64,000 bases of DNA from positions 1,080,001-1,144,000 of the forward strand of contig NZ_CDME01000011.1 in the NCBI RefSeq assembly GCF_000826545.1. Direction: 5' to 3'. The DNA comes from Kibdelosporangium sp. MJ126-NF4 (GTDB taxonomy: Bacteria > Actinomycetota > Actinomycetes > Mycobacteriales > Pseudonocardiaceae). This document shows positions 52,867 to 62,712 of this stretch, in pieces. Position 1 is the stretch's first letter. Each line of letters starts with the position of its first letter. The position numbers were made by a program, and so were the translations under genes. The notes beneath the pieces were generated by a model, which ran no database searches, was not told the DNA's origin, and saw only the letters and a program-made list of their open reading frames with translations.

Positions 52867-53520
52867 ATGTCTCCTGCACTGCCTCGTGGCCAGCAGGCCG
52901 CGTCGCTGGAACGCTTCGGGCTGCCGTCTTTCGCGGCGATCCGCCCGGCCGTGCCCGTGAATCCTGTCGTGTGGGTGACCGGAGCGGTCCGTCAGCCGGT
53001 CCAGCTCGACCTCACGGATCTGCTCGCGCTGCCTGAGTACCGCGAACAGCGCAGCGACTTGCACTGCGTCACCACCTGGAGTTCACCGGGTTTGCTGTGG
53101 GGCGGAGTGCCGTTCCGTGCCGTGCACGAGATGCTCGCACCGCAGGTTCGCCCACGTCAGCGCTGCCGCTGGGTGGCGTTCAGCGGGCTGGACGGCTTCC
53201 GCGGCTGCCTGTCGTTGGAGGACGCGCTCGCCGACGATGTCCTGATCGCGGACACGCTCGACGGCCAGCCACTGCGCGCGGACCAGGGAGCACCGGCCCG
53301 GCTCGTGGCACCCGCGCACTACGGCTACAAGAACGTCCGGCACCTGTGCGCGATCGAGTACCGGCTGGACTACGACCCGGGCCCGGCCCGCTGGCTCGGC
53401 CATCCCCGCGGCCGCGTCGCGCACGAGGAACGCAGCCGTTTTCTCCCCGGGTGGATGTGGCGGCCGTTGTGGCGAGCCATGGTGCCTCGGGTCCGTGCCG
53501 TCTACGCCCGTAAGCCGTGA
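52867..53520 (+). CDS. Molybdopterin-dependent oxidoreductase, sulfite-oxidase fold
   Basis: 217 residues. One Moco-binding domain: VTGAVRQPVQLDLTDLLALPEY, Mo-ligand Cys in SDLHCVTTWSSPGLLWGGVPF, FSGLDGFRGCLSLEDAL, and a C-terminal YGYKNVRHLCAIEY. No heme, dimerisation domain or Tat signal is present, and the length is about half that of classical sulfite oxidases. ATG at 52867 follows GGAAGGG. Downstream of the TlpA-like lipoprotein; substrate unknown. Confidence 0.87.
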   Translation: MSPALPRGQQAASLERFGLPSFAAIRPAVPVNPVVWVTGAVRQPVQLDLTDLLALPEYREQRSDLHCVTTWSSPGLLWGGVPFRAVHEMLAPQVRPRQRCRWVAFSGLDGFRGCLSLEDALADDVLIADTLDGQPLRADQGAPARLVAPAHYGYKNVRHLCAIEYRLDYDPGPARWLGHPRGRVAHEERSRFLPGWMWRPLWRAMVPRVRAVYARKP

Positions 53521-53586
53521 CGACCGGGGGTCATCGTCACCGAGTGTCGAAGTTGCTGTCGAGTTTGTGCACGGTGACAATGCGGC

Positions 53587-54813
53587 ATGGGTACCGATCC
53601 AGCGGGCCAGCCAGTGTCACCGGTTGTGGCAGCGGTGTTGTCGCGTGTCGACGAGATCGCCGGGGCGGTGGTCGCTCGGGCTGTGCGGGAGATCCCGGCT
53701 TATCAGCTGTTGCCGGTCAGCGTGCTCGACGGCGATCTCGTGGCGAACGCTCGTGCCGTGCTCGAGCTGTTTCTGACCGTGGTGGTGGCTGAACGTCGGG
53801 CGCCCACCGAGGAGGAGTTGGAGCTTCCCATCGCGTGGGGCGCCGAACGCGCGCGGGATGGTCTCCCGCTGGACGCGGTGCTCAAGGTGTATCCGATCGG
53901 CGCGCAGGAGGCCTGGCGGCTCGCGCGGAGTGTGGCGGGCGACGACGAGTCCGAGCTGATCGCGCTCACCGAGCAGATCCTCGAGTTCCTCGCTGTGGTG
54001 ATACCGCAGGTCGCGCAGGCGTACCTGCGGGAACGGGAGGATATCGACTGGGAGCAGCGCGAGCATCGCCAGAACCTGGCAGGCAACCTCCTGGCCGGGC
54101 GGCCAGCGCACCGCGCCGCGCAACGATCCAACCGCACGCTGGCCGAACGCTACGACGTGGTGGCGTTCCACGTCCGCGCCGCATCGGCCGACACCAGCAC
54201 TCGAGCGACGATCAATCTCTTCCGCGCGATTCAGGCCGAGTTGGACGCCGAACCAGAGGTGCTGGTGACCTTCGAGGGCGACGGTGGTGTCCTGCTCGTG
54301 CCCGCACCGGCGACGCCGTCGCCGAACCGGGAATCGCGCTCACAGGTCGCGCGGTTGCTGGCCCGGATCGACAAGGCGGCGGGCAGCCCGTGTGTGGCCG
54401 GGGCCGCCACCGCGGCCACACACGCCGGGATTCCCGCCGCGCACGACCAAGCCACCGAAGTCCTCACCCTGGCTGACCGGCTGGGCCGCCCGCCCGGCCA
54501 GTACTGGCTCGCCGACCTGGCCGTCGAGTACCAACTGGCCCAGCCTGGGGCGGCCCGCACAGCCCTGGCCGAGGTGCTCAGCCCGCTGGCGGGCCACGAT
54601 CACCTGATCGAGGCGCTGCGAGTGTTCGTCGCGACCGGGTACAGCCGGTCCGATGCCGCCGCGGCGCTGAACGTGCACCGCAACACGCTCACCTATCGGC
54701 TGGACCGCGTCCGCGCTCTCACCGGGTACGACGCGACTCAGCCCGCGGACGCCCGCCGTCTTGCCGCCGCACTGACCGCGCACGACATCATCGGCCAGGA
54801 AACCGGGAGTTAG
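53587..54813 (+). CDS. PucR/CdaR-type transcriptional regulator
   Basis: 408 residues. An N-terminal sensory region (RsbT-like helical, about 1-170), a GGDEF-like degenerate middle (about 180-300) and the PucR C-terminal helix-turn-helix: ALRVFVATGYSRSDAAAALNVHRNTLTYRLDRVRALTGYD. Its TAG stop overlaps the convergent acyl-CoA ligase stop by 4 bases. Regulators of this class often control neighbouring lipid or amino-acid catabolic genes, here probably the ligase-hydrolase operon (inference). Confidence 0.9.
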   Translation: MGTDPAGQPVSPVVAAVLSRVDEIAGAVVARAVREIPAYQLLPVSVLDGDLVANARAVLELFLTVVVAERRAPTEEELELPIAWGAERARDGLPLDAVLKVYPIGAQEAWRLARSVAGDDESELIALTEQILEFLAVVIPQVAQAYLREREDIDWEQREHRQNLAGNLLAGRPAHRAAQRSNRTLAERYDVVAFHVRAASADTSTRATINLFRAIQAELDAEPEVLVTFEGDGGVLLVPAPATPSPNRESRSQVARLLARIDKAAGSPCVAGAATAATHAGIPAAHDQATEVLTLADRLGRPPGQYWLADLAVEYQLAQPGAARTALAEVLSPLAGHDHLIEALRVFVATGYSRSDAAAALNVHRNTLTYRLDRVRALTGYDATQPADARRLAAALTAHDIIGQETGS

Positions 54814-56615
54814 GTGGCGTAGAAGGCGTCGAGCGTCGCGCGGTTGTTGCGCTCGACGACTGTGCGCCGGACTTTGAGGCTGGGCGTCAGTTCGCCGGAC
54901 TCCACCGAGAAGTCCCGGTCCAGCACAGCGAACTTCTTGATCGTCTCCCAACGGTTCAGCCCGGCGTTCAATCTGTCCACATAGGATTTCACGAGCGTGC
55001 TGACGTGGTTGGAGGCGACGAGGTCGGCGTGGTCGCGATCGGCCATTCCGTGCTGCCGCGCCCATCCGGCGAGGGCTTCGGCGTCCAGTGTCACCAGTGC
55101 GGTGCAGTAGTTGCGACCGTCGCCGTGCACGAAGAACTGGCTCACGTAGGGGCAGAGCGCGATGAACCTGCTCTCGATCGCCGACGGGGCGATGTACTTC
55201 CCGCCGGAGGTCTTGAACAGGTCCTTCTTGCGGCCGGTGATCCGGATCAGCCCGTCGGGATCCCGCTCGCCGAGGTCACCGGTGTGCAACCAGCCGTCCG
55301 CGGCCACAGTGGCGGCGGTGTCCTGGTCGAGATTGTGGTACCCGGCCATCACGCCAGGGCTGGCGATCAGGATCTCGCCGTCCTCGGCGAACCGCAGTTC
55401 GGTGCCGGGCAGCGGTGGTCCGACGGTGCCGAACCGGAAGTGGTCAGGGTGGTTGATGGTGGCCACCGCGGTGGTTTCGGTGAGCCCGTAGCCCTCCAGG
55501 ATCAGGATGCCCGCCGCGTGGAACCACTCGGCGATGTCGGTGTGCAACGCGGCGGATCCGGAGACCAGGAACCGGATCCGGCCGCCGAAGCGTTTCCTGA
55601 TCCTGGCCAGCACGAGCCGGTCGGCGAGCCGGTGCGGGAACGCCAGGAGCGGGCCCGGCCGCACGCCGTCCCGTCGGGTTCGTGAGGTGGTGGTGCCGAC
55701 GGCGAAGGCCCAGTCGAAGAGGCGTTTCCGGATGCCGCCCTGGTGCGCGACCGTGGACACGATCCGGGCGTGTGCCTTCTCGAAGATCCGTGGCGCCGCG
55801 GCCATCCAGGTCGGTCGGACGGCCGCGAGGTTGTCGATGATGTGCTCGACCCTGCCGTCCACGGCGGTGGGGAACCCGACCGCGAGCTGTAACGACAGCA
55901 GCACCTTGCCGAAGGCGTGGGCCATCGGCAGCCACAGGAACTGAAGGTCGTCGACGGTGAGGTATCCCTGGGAGGCGATCGCGGTCGCCTGGTAGTGCCA
56001 GCCGGAATGCAGCAGCCGGACGCCTTTGGGGGTGCCGGTCGTGCCGGACGTGTAGATGATCGTCGCCAGTTGACCCGAGTCGGTGGCCTCGACACGGGCG
56101 TCGACCACGTTCGGCTCCACCTCGAGCAGGGCGTCACCGAGCCGCTCCAACTCGGCCAGACCGAGCACCCAGTCGTCGTCCGTGTCCGTCCCGTCCAGCA
56201 GCACGACGTGGTGCACCTGGGGGATCGTGGCACGGTACTCGCGCAGTTTGGCCAGCTGCACGGTGTCCTCGGCGAAGACCACCTGGCTGTCGGAATCAGC
56301 CAGGATGTAGGCGACGCCGTCGCCGTTCGTGGTCGGGTACACGGTCGTGGTCGCCGCGCCCGCGCACATGATCGCGAGATCCGCCGCGATCCACTCGTAC
56401 CGGGTGCCGGAGACAATCGCGACCCGCTGTTCGGGCGCGATCCCCAGCGCGATCAGGCCCGCGGCCAGCCTACGCACGTGCTGCTCGGTGTCCGCCCAGG
56501 TCAACGATCCCCAGCCGGTGCCGTTGCGGTAGCGGAACGCTTCCCGGTGCGGTGTCCGAGCGGCTCGGTCGAACAACATCCGGCCGACCGACATGGTGTC
56601 AGTGCTCGTGGTCAT
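54810..56615 (-). CDS. Long-chain fatty-acid-CoA ligase (FadD15-like)
   Basis: 601 residues, ANL superfamily: IYTSGTTGTPKGVRLLHSG (P-loop, about 180-198), ILEGYGLTETTAVATIN, DGWLHTGDLGERDPDGLIRITGRKKDLFKTSGGKYIAPSAIE (A8 region). Length and the KDLFKTSGGKYI motif match long-chain acyl-CoA synthetases. ATG overlaps the secreted-hydrolase stop (ATGA). With two secreted esterase-like genes upstream in the same operon it can activate released fatty acids. Confidence 0.94.
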   Translation of the reverse strand: MTTSTDTMSVGRMLFDRAARTPHREAFRYRNGTGWGSLTWADTEQHVRRLAAGLIALGIAPEQRVAIVSGTRYEWIAADLAIMCAGAATTTVYPTTNGDGVAYILADSDSQVVFAEDTVQLAKLREYRATIPQVHHVVLLDGTDTDDDWVLGLAELERLGDALLEVEPNVVDARVEATDSGQLATIIYTSGTTGTPKGVRLLHSGWHYQATAIASQGYLTVDDLQFLWLPMAHAFGKVLLSLQLAVGFPTAVDGRVEHIIDNLAAVRPTWMAAAPRIFEKAHARIVSTVAHQGGIRKRLFDWAFAVGTTTSRTRRDGVRPGPLLAFPHRLADRLVLARIRKRFGGRIRFLVSGSAALHTDIAEWFHAAGILILEGYGLTETTAVATINHPDHFRFGTVGPPLPGTELRFAEDGEILIASPGVMAGYHNLDQDTAATVAADGWLHTGDLGERDPDGLIRITGRKKDLFKTSGGKYIAPSAIESRFIALCPYVSQFFVHGDGRNYCTALVTLDAEALAGWARQHGMADRDHADLVASNHVSTLVKSYVDRLNAGLNRWETIKKFAVLDRDFSVESGELTPSLKVRRTVVERNNRATLDAFYAT

Positions 56616-58444
56616 CGCGTGACGTCCGGCGGGAAGGCGAGATCGACCAGCGCGGTGCTGACGGGCTCAGGCCGCCCGTTGTTCTGCTTCGCTGCGGCGG
56701 TGACCGCGTCGAAGTGCCGGTAGCCCGCCGGGCGCAGTGCGTTGTTCGGGATCAGCCCGCCGATGCCGACGTTCTGGTTCGGTCCGTCCCCGGCGATCAC
56801 CGTCAGCAGTCGTGTGCCGGTCGGGGTGGACTGCCACGTGCCCCCGCGCAACAGGAAGTCCAGGATGCCACCGGAGCGGTACTTCAACTGCTCCAGTTCG
56901 TCGCCTCGGCCAAGGCCGAGTGCGAACACGGTGTCGGACAGGATCCGGGTGGGGAAGTACCACTCGACCATGTCGGCCGAGCCGGTGCCCGCGAACATCT
57001 CGGACATGTCGGTGGAGCTGGTGACTTCCTTGTCCGGTGTGGTCACTGGATTCCCGTTGGGGTTGGCGGGGTTGTGCAGGCCGCCCGCGGGGATCCGGTC
57101 GTAGTCGATCCAGTCGTGCAGGCGGTTGCGGTCCGCCGGGGCGTAGTTCTGGCCGAATCCGATGCCCACCTGCGGGATCCTGAACAGTGGGCCGAGGAAG
57201 GGGATGCGGTCCAGGTCGTTGGGCGCGGGGAAGGTCTTGGCCGTGACCGGGCCGTCCAACGCTCCCATCCCGGTCTGCAGCGCGGACAGCCACTGGGCGT
57301 TGTTGTCCAGCAGGACGCCCAGCGTCGCGCGGTTGGTCAGCCGGTAGCGGCGCGGGTCGTAGAGCGGGTTGATCAGATCGATGTAGTGCGGCGACAGGAA
57401 AAGGCGCAGCGGGAGGTCGATCGACGAGGTACGCGGCGCGTCGCGCAGCAGTGTGCTTTCGGCGTGCGGCGCTCGTGCTGATGCTTCCCCGGCGAGCCCG
57501 AGCAACGGGCCGAGTTCGGGTGCGCTGAAGAAAGGCGTGTCGATGGTCGGCAGCAGCCCGTTGCGGAACGCGGTGTTCGCCGTGGCGCGCAGGATGTTGT
57601 TGCCAAAGGCCGCTATCAGACTGTCCAGCAGTGGCGCGGAGTGCAGCCCCAACGGGTCGGTGAAGGCGATGCCCTCCAAGGCGTAGGCGCCACCGCCGCA
57701 GAGGTTGTACCCGGCGTCGTCCTGCGTCTGGGTGTTCTTGTCGAAGTCCCACGCGAGCATCGGCCCGACCAGGTATCCGCCGAGGGAATGCCCGCCGCAC
57801 AGCACCTTTCGCCGCTGGGCCGGGTCCGGTGCGGCGTGCGTGATCACCGCACGCCAGTCGTCGAGAGTCAGTGCCAGGCCGTATTCGCCGAGAAAGCCGA
57901 GCTCTTGGGGCTGGTACCGGTGGTAGGTCCGGCCGTTGACCTCCTTGCCCCGGTAGTAGTAGTCCAGTCCGGTCTGGATGGTGCCGGTGCGTCGGGCGGC
58001 CTCGTAGCCGGTGTGGTCCTCCAGACAGTTCGCGCGTCGCTCCAGCGCGAGGTACTCCACGTGCTTGCCCTGCGCGGCGGCCTTGTGGATCACCTGCGGT
58101 GCCTGCGCGCGGTAGGTCGACGCGCCGGTGAGCGTGCCCGGCTGTCCGATGTAGATCGCGTCCGCGTCCCGGGACTGCGTGGGCCCGTCCTTGTGCCGGA
58201 ACCGAAGATAGGAGATCCAGTCGCAGGCGGCGGGATGGGCCATCGTCGAGTACGGCGACGGGTAGTGCAGCCGGACTGTGCTGACGAGGACGTCGTTTCC
58301 GGCCAGTGGGTCGTCGGCGACCGGCGTTTCCACGACCTGGTCGGCGGTTCCCAGCGGCACGGGTGCCGGTTCGGCCGAGGCCGCGGTGACTGTTGGCCCG
58401 GCGAGCGCGACGGCGCAGACGACGGCGATGGCGCGTGTAGTCAC
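56612..58444 (-). CDS. Secreted alpha/beta hydrolase, paralogue 1
   Basis: 610 residues with a signal peptide (MTTRAIAVVCAVALAGPTVTAASA). Nucleophile elbow CGGHSLGGYLVGPM (GHSLGG, Ser about 223). Shared with the next gene: PAACDWISYLRFR, ALERRANCLEDHTGYEAARRTG, DYYYRGKEVNGR and NTAFRNGLLPTIDTP. A large actinobacterial family of uncharacterised exported hydrolases. GTG start with GGAG ahead. Probably an esterase or lipase that supplies acids for the coupled acyl-CoA ligase. Confidence 0.85.
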   Translation of the reverse strand: MTTRAIAVVCAVALAGPTVTAASAEPAPVPLGTADQVVETPVADDPLAGNDVLVSTVRLHYPSPYSTMAHPAACDWISYLRFRHKDGPTQSRDADAIYIGQPGTLTGASTYRAQAPQVIHKAAAQGKHVEYLALERRANCLEDHTGYEAARRTGTIQTGLDYYYRGKEVNGRTYHRYQPQELGFLGEYGLALTLDDWRAVITHAAPDPAQRRKVLCGGHSLGGYLVGPMLAWDFDKNTQTQDDAGYNLCGGGAYALEGIAFTDPLGLHSAPLLDSLIAAFGNNILRATANTAFRNGLLPTIDTPFFSAPELGPLLGLAGEASARAPHAESTLLRDAPRTSSIDLPLRLFLSPHYIDLINPLYDPRRYRLTNRATLGVLLDNNAQWLSALQTGMGALDGPVTAKTFPAPNDLDRIPFLGPLFRIPQVGIGFGQNYAPADRNRLHDWIDYDRIPAGGLHNPANPNGNPVTTPDKEVTSSTDMSEMFAGTGSADMVEWYFPTRILSDTVFALGLGRGDELEQLKYRSGGILDFLLRGGTWQSTPTGTRLLTVIAGDGPNQNVGIGGLIPNNALRPAGYRHFDAVTAAAKQNNGRPEPVSTALVDLAFPPDVTR

Positions 58445-58468
58445 GGTGACTCCAGGATTCTCAGCCGG

Positions 58469-60217
58469 TCAACGGGACGTGTTGGCGATGACGAAGTCGG
58501 CGACGTGCCGACCGCTGGGGTCGAGCGTGCCGTCGTTCTGCACGGCGGCGGCGTTGATCACGTCGATGTGCGAGTACCCCGGCACTGTGATCGTCTTCTT
58601 GGGCAGGAAGATCGCCGACACCGTCCGCACCGGGCTGTTGCCCGCCAGCACGGTCAGCGTGGGTTTGGTGGTGTCGCGGGCGGCGTTCTCGTAGCGGATG
58701 TTGGCCAGTTCGCCGTCGCGGGCCCCGCCGAAGGCGAGGATGATGTCCGCCAGCAGCTTCAGTGGGAAGTTCTCCTCCCAGTAGCCGATCGGGCTGCCTT
58801 GGGCGAGTTGCCGTGCGAGGTCACGGATGTCGCTGACCTCCTGGTCCGGGGACGTGAACGGCACTCCGGCGACGTCGTTGTAGTTGCGCCAGGTGTACAG
58901 CGCGGTCCGGCTCGCGGGTGCGACGCGTTTCTCCGGGCCTGTCACCACACTGAGCAGGTCGCCGAACACCGGGATCACGTTGAGGCCACCGGGCAGCGGG
59001 AACGTCCTCGGCCGGGTCGGCCCACCGGCGAGCGCGCCGACGTTGACGTGCAGCAGGCCGATGTTGGCGGAGTTGTTGTCCACCAAGGTGCCCAGCAGCG
59101 CCTCATTGGTGTACCGGAAGTCGCGGATCCCGTTCGTCCCCGCGAGGAAGTCGACATAACTCGGCGCGTACGCGACCGAAAGCATCGTCTCCAGCGACGG
59201 ATCCTTCGGCACGGACCGCAGCAGGTCGCTCTCCTGCCCTGGCGCGAGGTGGGCGGCCAGCCCGGCCATGCGCTGCAGGTGGAAGTACGCGGGAGGGGTC
59301 ACCGGAAGGCCGTCGAGCGTGCGCGGCAGCGTTCCGTTGCGGAAACCTGCGCTGACCACCTCGTGGGTCTTGCCCACGATCAGGTTGGACACCGTCGCGA
59401 GGACTGGATCTGCCTTCAGCGACAAGGGATCGCTGGGCAGGAAGGTGTCCTGGGCGATGAACCCGGCGCACTGGTTGTGGCCCGCGTCGGCGGTGGTGTT
59501 CGGGTCGCCGTCGAAGTCCCATGAGGCGAACAGCCCGGTGACCAGCCCACCCATGGAGATGCCGTCGCAGAACACCTTCGACTGGCGGACGCCCTGGTCG
59601 GGCAGTTCGTGCAGCATCAGGTCGTACTGGTCGCGCAGGGTGCGTTCGAGGCCCAGTTCGGCGGTGAACGGGTCGTTGCGCACGGCGGTGAACCCGGCGA
59701 ACTTCCGGCCGCCGATCTCCTTGCCCCGGTAGTAGTAGTCCACGGCGACGTGATAGTCGCCGGTCTTCTTCGCCGCGTCGAAGCCGGTGTCGTCGTTGAG
59801 GCAGTTCCCGCGGCGAGCCAGCGTCCAGTACTCGATCGCGTGCCCGGCCCGCTGCGCGGCCCGCACGGTGTTGCGCGCGACGCTGTCGGAGTTGTAGGCG
59901 TTGCCGAACGTTCCCTGTTGGGCGACCACGACCGACTCCGCCCGTTGTGGATCGGTGGGACCGTCGGCCGTGCGATAACGCATGTAGCCGATCGAGTCGC
60001 AGGCGGCCGGGTGCGGAGGCGTCCCTGCGGGCATCGGCGCGAGCAGGCTGACATGACTGACCCGGATCCCGTCGGTGGTCTCCAGGACGGTCTCGGTCCG
60101 GTCGCGCACCCGTGACTCGGCTGCTGCGGAGGTCATCGGGACAGCGGCGACCAGCAGGCCGGTGGCTGTCAGCACTGCGGCGGACATTGCGGTGATCCGG
60201 GACAGCTGTGACACCAT
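58469..60217 (-). CDS. Secreted alpha/beta hydrolase, paralogue 2
   Basis: 582 residues with a signal peptide (about 1-32). Same architecture as the downstream paralogue (PAACDSIGYMRYR, LARRGNCLNDDTGFDAAKKTG, DYYYRGKEIGGR, SAGFRNGTLPRTLDGLP), but the elbow is CDGISMGGLVTGL (GISMGG). The Ser is kept while the His before it is replaced by Ile, which may change specificity. ATG follows TGGAGA. Tandem duplication; 24 bases separate the two genes. Confidence 0.85.
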   Translation of the reverse strand: MVSQLSRITAMSAAVLTATGLLVAAVPMTSAAAESRVRDRTETVLETTDGIRVSHVSLLAPMPAGTPPHPAACDSIGYMRYRTADGPTDPQRAESVVVAQQGTFGNAYNSDSVARNTVRAAQRAGHAIEYWTLARRGNCLNDDTGFDAAKKTGDYHVAVDYYYRGKEIGGRKFAGFTAVRNDPFTAELGLERTLRDQYDLMLHELPDQGVRQSKVFCDGISMGGLVTGLFASWDFDGDPNTTADAGHNQCAGFIAQDTFLPSDPLSLKADPVLATVSNLIVGKTHEVVSAGFRNGTLPRTLDGLPVTPPAYFHLQRMAGLAAHLAPGQESDLLRSVPKDPSLETMLSVAYAPSYVDFLAGTNGIRDFRYTNEALLGTLVDNNSANIGLLHVNVGALAGGPTRPRTFPLPGGLNVIPVFGDLLSVVTGPEKRVAPASRTALYTWRNYNDVAGVPFTSPDQEVSDIRDLARQLAQGSPIGYWEENFPLKLLADIILAFGGARDGELANIRYENAARDTTKPTLTVLAGNSPVRTVSAIFLPKKTITVPGYSHIDVINAAAVQNDGTLDPSGRHVADFVIANTSR

Positions 60218-60382
60218 TGTCGATCTCCATCACGGTCAGTGATCAGACTCATTGGCGCCGATCGACGGCGTGTTCTGGTCAGGTGCACAAGCATGTGCCA
60301 AGAGTGACGGATTGTCTGCTGGCAGAACACGCAAAGTATTGCCCCGCGGGTTTGTGCACCGTGCCAAACCGGTAGACGGTCG

Positions 60383-62674
60383 CTACACGTCGTCAGGCTG
60401 CTGGTCCAGCGCGTCGAGTCGACACTGGATTCGTTCGGCGTCGGTGGGGCGGTTGTGGGCCTGGTACAGCTCGAAGGCCTGCTGCCAGGCGTTGCGGGCG
60501 CGTTCGGGTTGATGGAGCGCGAGGAGCGTCTTGGCCATCCGGTCGAGGGTGTCGGCCACGAGGGTGCTGCCCAGGTTGTTGCGAAGGGCAAGGGCCTGGT
60601 GAAAGTAGGCCAGCGCCTCGGTGTGCCGGTCGGCCTCCTGGGCGATGTAGCCCAGGCTGTCCAGGGTGAAGCCTTCGCCGTGCCGGTCGCCGTGGCGGCG
60701 GTACAGCTCCAGGGCGGCCTGGCAGGAAACGCGGGCCTGGTCGTGGTGGCCCAGTCGTCCGTGTAACCAGCCCACTCCGTTGAGCGCCCATGCCTCTTTG
60801 ACCGAGTCGCCGGACCTGCGAAACAGCGGCAACGCGTGAGTGGCGTGTGCCAAGGCTTGCACCAGGTCGCCCTCCTGGTCCCATGACCAGGAGATGGTGG
60901 TGTGGATGTGGGCCTGAGCCGGGATGTCGCCGATCTGCTCGGCCACGGCCAGGCCCTTGCGCAGGTACGTCATCGCCTCCCCGTGCAGTCCCGCCCTGCC
61001 GGACACACGGCCGACGCACCGATAGGCCAGGACTGTGGCGTGGGGGTCACCGGACGCTTCGGCCGCGGCCACTCCGGCCCGCCAGGCCGTGAGGTGGTGC
61101 GGCCGGTGCCCCCGCCGCAGGTGGAAGGTGTCCATAGTCCAGGCCAGCTGCCAGATGTGGGCGTGCCAGCCCTGCTGGACCGCGAGACGTTGGGCGGCCA
61201 GGAGGTTGGGGTACTCGATGTCCAGCCAGGCCAGCGCGGCGTCCTCCTCGTCCAACGGCTGGGGTTGGCACCCGTCGACCGGAGGCCCGAGGGGGATCGG
61301 ATCGCGGTGTGGTTCCAGCAGCCGCTCGGCGGAGTAGGCGGTATGGAGGTAGAAGTCGACCAGTCGCCGCAAAGCCGCCAGCCGCACGTCTTCGGGCAGA
61401 CTGTCGCGGGCGTGCTCAGCGGCATGCAGGCGGACGAGGTCGTGCGGCTGGTAGCGGTCGAGTGTGCGTTGGTGCAGCAGGGATACGCGGTTCAACGCCC
61501 GTAGTGCCGTGCGCGTCTGGTCGCTGGACAAGCCGGTGAGGGAGGCTGCGGCGAGCAGCCCGAAATGGGGGCCGGGCGCCAGGCCGATCAGGGCGAACGC
61601 TTGGACGTGTGCTGGTTGCAGCGCGGCGAGGGTCCAGGACAGGGCCGCGTGGACGTTGGCAGCCGGGTCCCCGGTGTCCAGGGCGCCCAGCCGGGTGGAC
61701 GTGTCGCGCAGCTCGGCGGCCAACGCGGCCAAGGGGATGCCGGGCTGCAGGGCGGCACGGGCGGCCACCACGGCCAGCGCCAGTGGCAGCCCGGCGCAGC
61801 AGGCCAGGAGTTCGTCCACGGCGGCGGGCTCGGCCGCCAGCCGCCGCTGCCCGAGGCGGCGGGCCAGTAGGTCCCGGGCGTCGGTGTCGGCGAGCGCGTC
61901 CACCGGCACCGCACGGGCGCCGCGGGTGGTGACCAGGCCGACCAGCCGGTCCCGGCTGGTCACGATCACCGCGCAGGTAGGGCTGCCGGGCAGCAGCGGC
62001 AGCACGTGATCGGTGTCGGCGGCGTTGTCCAACACGATCAGCATCCGCCTACCGGCGACGAGGCTGCGGTAGAGGCCGGTTTGGGAGGCCAGGTCGACAG
62101 GGATGACGCTCGGGTTGACGCCGAGGGCGTCCAGGAATCCGCGCACCGCCTCCGTCGGCTCCATCGGCTTGCCACCCGGGGCGAAACCGCGTAGGTCGAC
62201 GAACAGCTGCCCGTCCGGGAACCGATCCACGTTGTGCTGTGCCCAGCGCAAGGCCAGCCAGGTCTTGCCGATCCCGCCGCCGCCCACCGCCGACACCACG
62301 ACCATCCCACCCGGCTCGGCGGCGTCGAAGGCCTCGTTCAGCAGAGCCAACTCGTCGCCGCGGCCGACGAACACCTCGGCCTGGGCGGGCAACTGGCGCG
62401 GCACCGGGGACGTCGGCTCACTGACGCCGACGGCGGGCGTGGTCCCGGCAGCGGCGGCCAGCAACTCCTCCCGCATGTCCGGGCTCAGGCACAGGGCATC
62501 GGCCAACAGCCGCACTGTGGCCACACGAGGGTCACCGCGGGAACCGGTCTCCAACCTGCGGATGGCGCGTACCGACACCCCGGAGCGTTCGCCCAGCTCC
62601 TGCTGGGTCAGCTCCGCGTCCAGTCGCAGCTGCCGCAGCAGCGTGCCGAACCGGCCTGCCACGTTGCCCCTCAT
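60383..62674 (-). CDS. XRE-NB-ARC-TPR regulator
   Basis: 763 residues. An N-terminal XRE helix-turn-helix (about 8-65: LRLDAELTQQELGERSGVSVRAIRRLETG) precedes an NB-ARC-type ATPase (about 100-370: AVGGGGIGKTWLALRWA P-loop, MLIVLDNA Walker B, CAVIVTSRDRL sensor) and a long TPR array (about 480-760: tandem helices such as YLRKGLAVAEQIGDIPAQAHIHTTISWSWDQEGD and EALAYFHQALALRNNLGSTLVADTLDRMAKTLLAL). Related to STAND-type regulators of secondary metabolism and stress. ATG at 62674 is preferred over an in-frame ATG at 62716 because the helix-turn-helix starts close by. It lies 38 bases after the MFS exporter on the same strand. Confidence 0.92.
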   Translation of the reverse strand: MRGNVAGRFGTLLRQLRLDAELTQQELGERSGVSVRAIRRLETGSRGDPRVATVRLLADALCLSPDMREELLAAAAGTTPAVGVSEPTSPVPRQLPAQAEVFVGRGDELALLNEAFDAAEPGGMVVVSAVGGGGIGKTWLALRWAQHNVDRFPDGQLFVDLRGFAPGGKPMEPTEAVRGFLDALGVNPSVIPVDLASQTGLYRSLVAGRRMLIVLDNAADTDHVLPLLPGSPTCAVIVTSRDRLVGLVTTRGARAVPVDALADTDARDLLARRLGQRRLAAEPAAVDELLACCAGLPLALAVVAARAALQPGIPLAALAAELRDTSTRLGALDTGDPAANVHAALSWTLAALQPAHVQAFALIGLAPGPHFGLLAAASLTGLSSDQTRTALRALNRVSLLHQRTLDRYQPHDLVRLHAAEHARDSLPEDVRLAALRRLVDFYLHTAYSAERLLEPHRDPIPLGPPVDGCQPQPLDEEDAALAWLDIEYPNLLAAQRLAVQQGWHAHIWQLAWTMDTFHLRRGHRPHHLTAWRAGVAAAEASGDPHATVLAYRCVGRVSGRAGLHGEAMTYLRKGLAVAEQIGDIPAQAHIHTTISWSWDQEGDLVQALAHATHALPLFRRSGDSVKEAWALNGVGWLHGRLGHHDQARVSCQAALELYRRHGDRHGEGFTLDSLGYIAQEADRHTEALAYFHQALALRNNLGSTLVADTLDRMAKTLLALHQPERARNAWQQAFELYQAHNRPTDAERIQCRLDALDQQPDDV

Positions 62675-62712
62675 TCTCCGTCCAGCTGTCTGCCCATGTT
62701 TCCACAGGGCCG

